This document shows positions 61,908-64,000 of a stretch of DNA of 64,000 nucleotides, one piece after another. A program made the translations under genes and the position numbers. Origin of the DNA: Labilibaculum manganireducens (GTDB taxonomy: Bacteria > Bacteroidota > Bacteroidia > Bacteroidales > Marinifilaceae); contig NZ_MVDE01000003.1 of the NCBI RefSeq assembly GCF_002843385.1, positions 62,001-126,000 on the forward strand, given 5' to 3'. The first letter of the stretch is position 1. Each line of letters begins with the position of its first letter. The notes under the pieces were generated by a model. It ran no database searches and had not been told where the DNA came from. It worked only from the letters and a program-made list of their open reading frames with translations.

Positions 61908-63116
61908 TCAATGCTTAACAGATTTCAATATCCTTTCTAGCTGATCAAATAACATTTTTTTGTCAAAAAAATCATTATAATGACTCAAAGCATTTTTCTC
62001 AAATATTTTCTTTTCCTGAGAAGAAAGTGACGCTAAAAATATAGCCTTCTCTGCCAATTGAATAAAATTACCAGCAGGTACTGAAAATCCACATTTTGAT
62101 ATTTTTATTAATTCAGCCCCTTCTCCATTCAACATTCCTAAAATAATCTTCCCGGAAGCCATATAAGCTTGAATTTTTGCAGGAACTGTTAAACTAAATA
62201 TAGGTTCATCTTTCAAAGAAACTAACATAACATCCGCTTTTTTGAAGAAAGAAGGCATCATTTCTATTGGATGACGTCCTAGAAGGTAAACGTTAGATAA
62301 TTGTTTCTCCTTTATTTCTTGTTTTACCCAAGACGTTTTTCTGCCCTCTCCTATAATTATCCAATTAACACCGGCAGTTTCTGTTATTTTTGCAGCCTTT
62401 AAGATTGATTCGAAGTCTTGCGATTCCCCCACATTACCAGCAAACATAATATTAAACCCAGAAGACAAACCTGAAATATTAGTTAACACTCCATTTTTGT
62501 TCGTAAATAGATCTTCTGCCCAATTGGGAAAATAGGTTATATCAATATTCTTTTTTACTTTTTCCTTAATGGATTTTTCAAAATTACGAGAACTTATTAA
62601 TATATGATCTGAAGACGAATAAACTTTTTTAACTATACTATTAATCCAGTCTAATAATATGCCAGATTTAAAATTACTCGCCGCAGAAATACTTTCTGGC
62701 CACAAATCTAATACCCATAAAACCATTGGAATCTTATATTTTTTTTTCATCCAAACTCCAGGCAATGCAGAAAAAATTGGGGATAATTGTTGTACAAGTA
62801 TTATATCATAATTATTTTTCAACTTAAATAAAAAAATGATAAAACTAAAAAAGACAAACGAAAAATAATTTAAAGCTAAATGAATTGCATTTCCATTTTT
62901 CCTTGGTATGATTGGAGTACGAATAATACGAACACCATTTACAATTTCTTCATTGGGCTTGAAAAATCCATACCCTTCGTAAAAATTTCCTTCTGGATAA
63001 TTTGGCTTAGCAGTCAATACAGTAATCTCATGGCCTTTTTTTGCCAATTCAAAAACAATATCATTACCTTTAAAAGTCTCTGGCCAAAAATATTGAGAAA
63101 CAAAAAGAATTTTCAT
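61908..63116 (-). CDS. wbuB: WbuB-like glycosyltransferase (GT4)
   Basis: 402 residues. VSQYFWPETFKGNDIVFELA at the start, LTAKPNYPEGNFYEGYG, MVLWVLDLWPESISAAS, FNIMFAGNVGESQDFESIL and PAKIQAYMASGKIILGMLNG match the WbuB branch of GT4 enzymes, with a membrane-associating hydrophobic patch at ~85-105. In E. coli O26, WbuB is the proposed L-FucNAc transferase. The neighbouring FnlC-like epimerase would make its donor. Six bases separate the two genes. Confidence 0.88.
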   Translation of the reverse strand: MKILFVSQYFWPETFKGNDIVFELAKKGHEITVLTAKPNYPEGNFYEGYGFFKPNEEIVNGVRIIRTPIIPRKNGNAIHLALNYFSFVFFSFIIFLFKLKNNYDIILVQQLSPIFSALPGVWMKKKYKIPMVLWVLDLWPESISAASNFKSGILLDWINSIVKKVYSSSDHILISSRNFEKSIKEKVKKNIDITYFPNWAEDLFTNKNGVLTNISGLSSGFNIMFAGNVGESQDFESILKAAKITETAGVNWIIIGEGRKTSWVKQEIKEKQLSNVYLLGRHPIEMMPSFFKKADVMLVSLKDEPIFSLTVPAKIQAYMASGKIILGMLNGEGAELIKISKCGFSVPAGNFIQLAEKAIFLASLSSQEKKIFEKNALSHYNDFFDKKMLFDQLERILKSVKH

Positions 63117-63122
63117 ATATAA

Positions 63123-64000
63123 CTATTTACTCCAAACAACTCTGTTGATATAATCCGTATAGGATAAAATTATTCTCACAACTTTATCTGAAACATTGGG
63201 CATTGAATAATCAGATACAGGGCGCAAATTACGTTCCTCTCCTCGCTTTTGAGTATCAATTACAGCCAAGCCCTGCATGATTCTTTCAGGATTTAAACCG
63301 ACCATCATTACCGAAGCTTCTTCCATTGCTTCAGGACGCTCGTGAGCTTCTCGAATGTTCAATGCCGGAAAATTCATGATAGACGATTCCTCTGAAATAG
63401 TTCCGCTATCAGATAGTACAGCTCTGGCATTTTTCTGCAAATGATTGTAATCATGAAAACCCAATGGCTTCATTAGTTGAATCAATGAATTAAATTCAGC
63501 TCCAGTTTCTTCAATACGATTGCGGGTCCGGGGATGAGTTGAAACAATAACCGGCAATTGATATTTTTCAGCTACCGCATTTAAAGAAATCACTAAATTC
63601 ATGAAGTTATCTGAATTGATGTTCTCCTCACGATGCGCTGAAACAACAAAATATTCTCCCTTCTTCAAATGTAATCTTTCCAATACGTCCGATCCATCTA
63701 TTTGCCCCTGATAGGCATGAACTACCTCGAATATAGGCGATCCTGTTTTTATAATGCGATCTGCAGGTAAACCTTCACGCAACAAATATTCCCTGGCAAT
63801 ATCACTATAAGTCAGGTTAATATCAGATATATGATCCACAATTTTACGGTTGGTTTCCTCCGGAACCCGTTGATCAAAACAACGGTTTCCTGCTTCCATA
63901 TGGAAAATCGGAATTTTACGCTTTTTCGCTGCTATGGCACACAAACAAGAGTTGGTATCCCCCAATACCAAAAACGCATCAGGTTGTATCTCTTCTAATA
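63123..64000 (-). CDS. fnlC: UDP-GlcNAc 2-epimerase family, FnlC/CapG-like, 5' part missing
   Basis: The frame is open to the right edge; the in-frame TTG at 63971 is an internal Leu codon (FLVLGDTNSC), not a start. HMEAGNRCFDQRVPEETNRK, DINLTYSDIAREYLLREGLP, VSAHREENI, STHPRTRNRIEE and LSDSGTISEESSIMNFPALN belong to the WecB fold, and the GNRCFDQRVPEE version is the one I associate with WbjD/Cap5G/FnlC, which finish UDP-N-acetyl-L-fucosamine synthesis by 2-epimerisation, rather than plain WecB. The likely donor for WbuB next to it. FnlA and FnlB would be expected just outside the window. Confidence 0.85.
   Translation of the reverse strand, partial: LEEIQPDAFLVLGDTNSCLCAIAAKKRKIPIFHMEAGNRCFDQRVPEETNRKIVDHISDINLTYSDIAREYLLREGLPADRIIKTGSPIFEVVHAYQGQIDGSDVLERLHLKKGEYFVVSAHREENINSDNFMNLVISLNAVAEKYQLPVIVSTHPRTRNRIEETGAEFNSLIQLMKPLGFHDYNHLQKNARAVLSDSGTISEESSIMNFPALNIREAHERPEAMEEASVMMVGLNPERIMQGLAVIDTQKRGEERNLRPVSDYSMPNVSDKVVRIILSYTDYINRVVWSK

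Noticed and set aside
1-64000. tRNA and rRNA genes
   Set aside because: None was recognised on reading both strands; a covariance-model scan would be needed to exclude a divergent one.

Overview
This window is a low-GC (clearly AT-rich) piece of a Gram-negative genome of the phylum Bacteroidota, most like a marine Bacteroidales/Marinilabiliales organism. The reasons are the gene content (a Wzi-type capsule porin, DUF3857/transglutaminase and DUF3332 proteins, YaiO, TolB-like propeller-barrel proteins), weak Shine-Dalgarno sequences, promoter candidates of the TTTG/TAnnTTTG type, and the hisG-D-C-B-H-A-F-IE gene order. The lineage is an inference from family content; I could not compare sequences.

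Layout. 1-6.97 kb: a partial nitroreductase, a membrane metallophosphoesterase, a repeat-rich gap, a lone AT-rich hypothetical gene, a nitroreductase, a FemAB-type acyltransferase and a lipoprotein. 7.0-12.5 kb: a very large secreted metalloprotease/propeller/barrel protein, a PPK2 polyphosphate kinase, a tandem array and methionine aminopeptidase. 12.6-21.0 kb: a cell-surface locus with teichoic-acid-like logic: an IspD/TarI-type cytidylyltransferase, two CDP-polyol phosphotransferase (TagF-type) proteins, one of them fused to an LPS-kinase-like domain, a HIT domain fused to a TagD-type cytidylyltransferase, a Wzi capsule porin and a NUDIX hydrolase, interrupted by a deleted IS. 21.3-25.0 kb: gamma-glutamyltransferase, a CBM9-like secreted protein and a nitroreductase. 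25.1-32.8 kb: a complete histidine operon on the minus strand, preceded by a textbook attenuator: an 18-residue leader peptide with five consecutive His codons followed by an intrinsic terminator. 33.3-38.6 kb: glnK-amtB, a DUF3332 lipoprotein and a sensor kinase with an NMT1-type periplasmic domain. 38.6-44.0 kb: a synthase-type exopolysaccharide operon (GT2, HEAT protein, YaiO, an unknown protein). 44.2-49.5 kb: DsrE, DUF2461, a transglutaminase-like protein, a 23S-IVP-type four-helix-bundle protein and a response regulator fused to a degenerate kinase. 49.5-56.0 kb: mostly tandem and dispersed repeats, one hypothetical gene, and manC. 56.0-64.0 kb: O-antigen-type genes (wbuC, a WecA-like transferase, rfbB, rfbD, rfbC, rfbA, wbuB, a partial fnlC-like epimerase), with a GxxExxY gene inserted between rfbC and rfbA.

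Two threads run through the window. The first is surface glycan chemistry: three separate polysaccharide loci plus ManC. The second is an unusual load of short repeats, some doing more than filling gaps. A GxxExxY gene lies exactly between 32-bp inverted repeats; an IVP-type gene lies between inverted repeat arrays; three copies of a start-codon-linked leader sequence precede unrelated genes; palindromes have entered the manC reading frame; and a 23-bp array shows compensatory changes in its hairpin stems. The GxxExxY and IVP units share one plan (a single small gene bounded by inverted, roughly 10-nt phased repeats and fitted between the stop and start of neighbours) and are my best candidate for an undescribed system.
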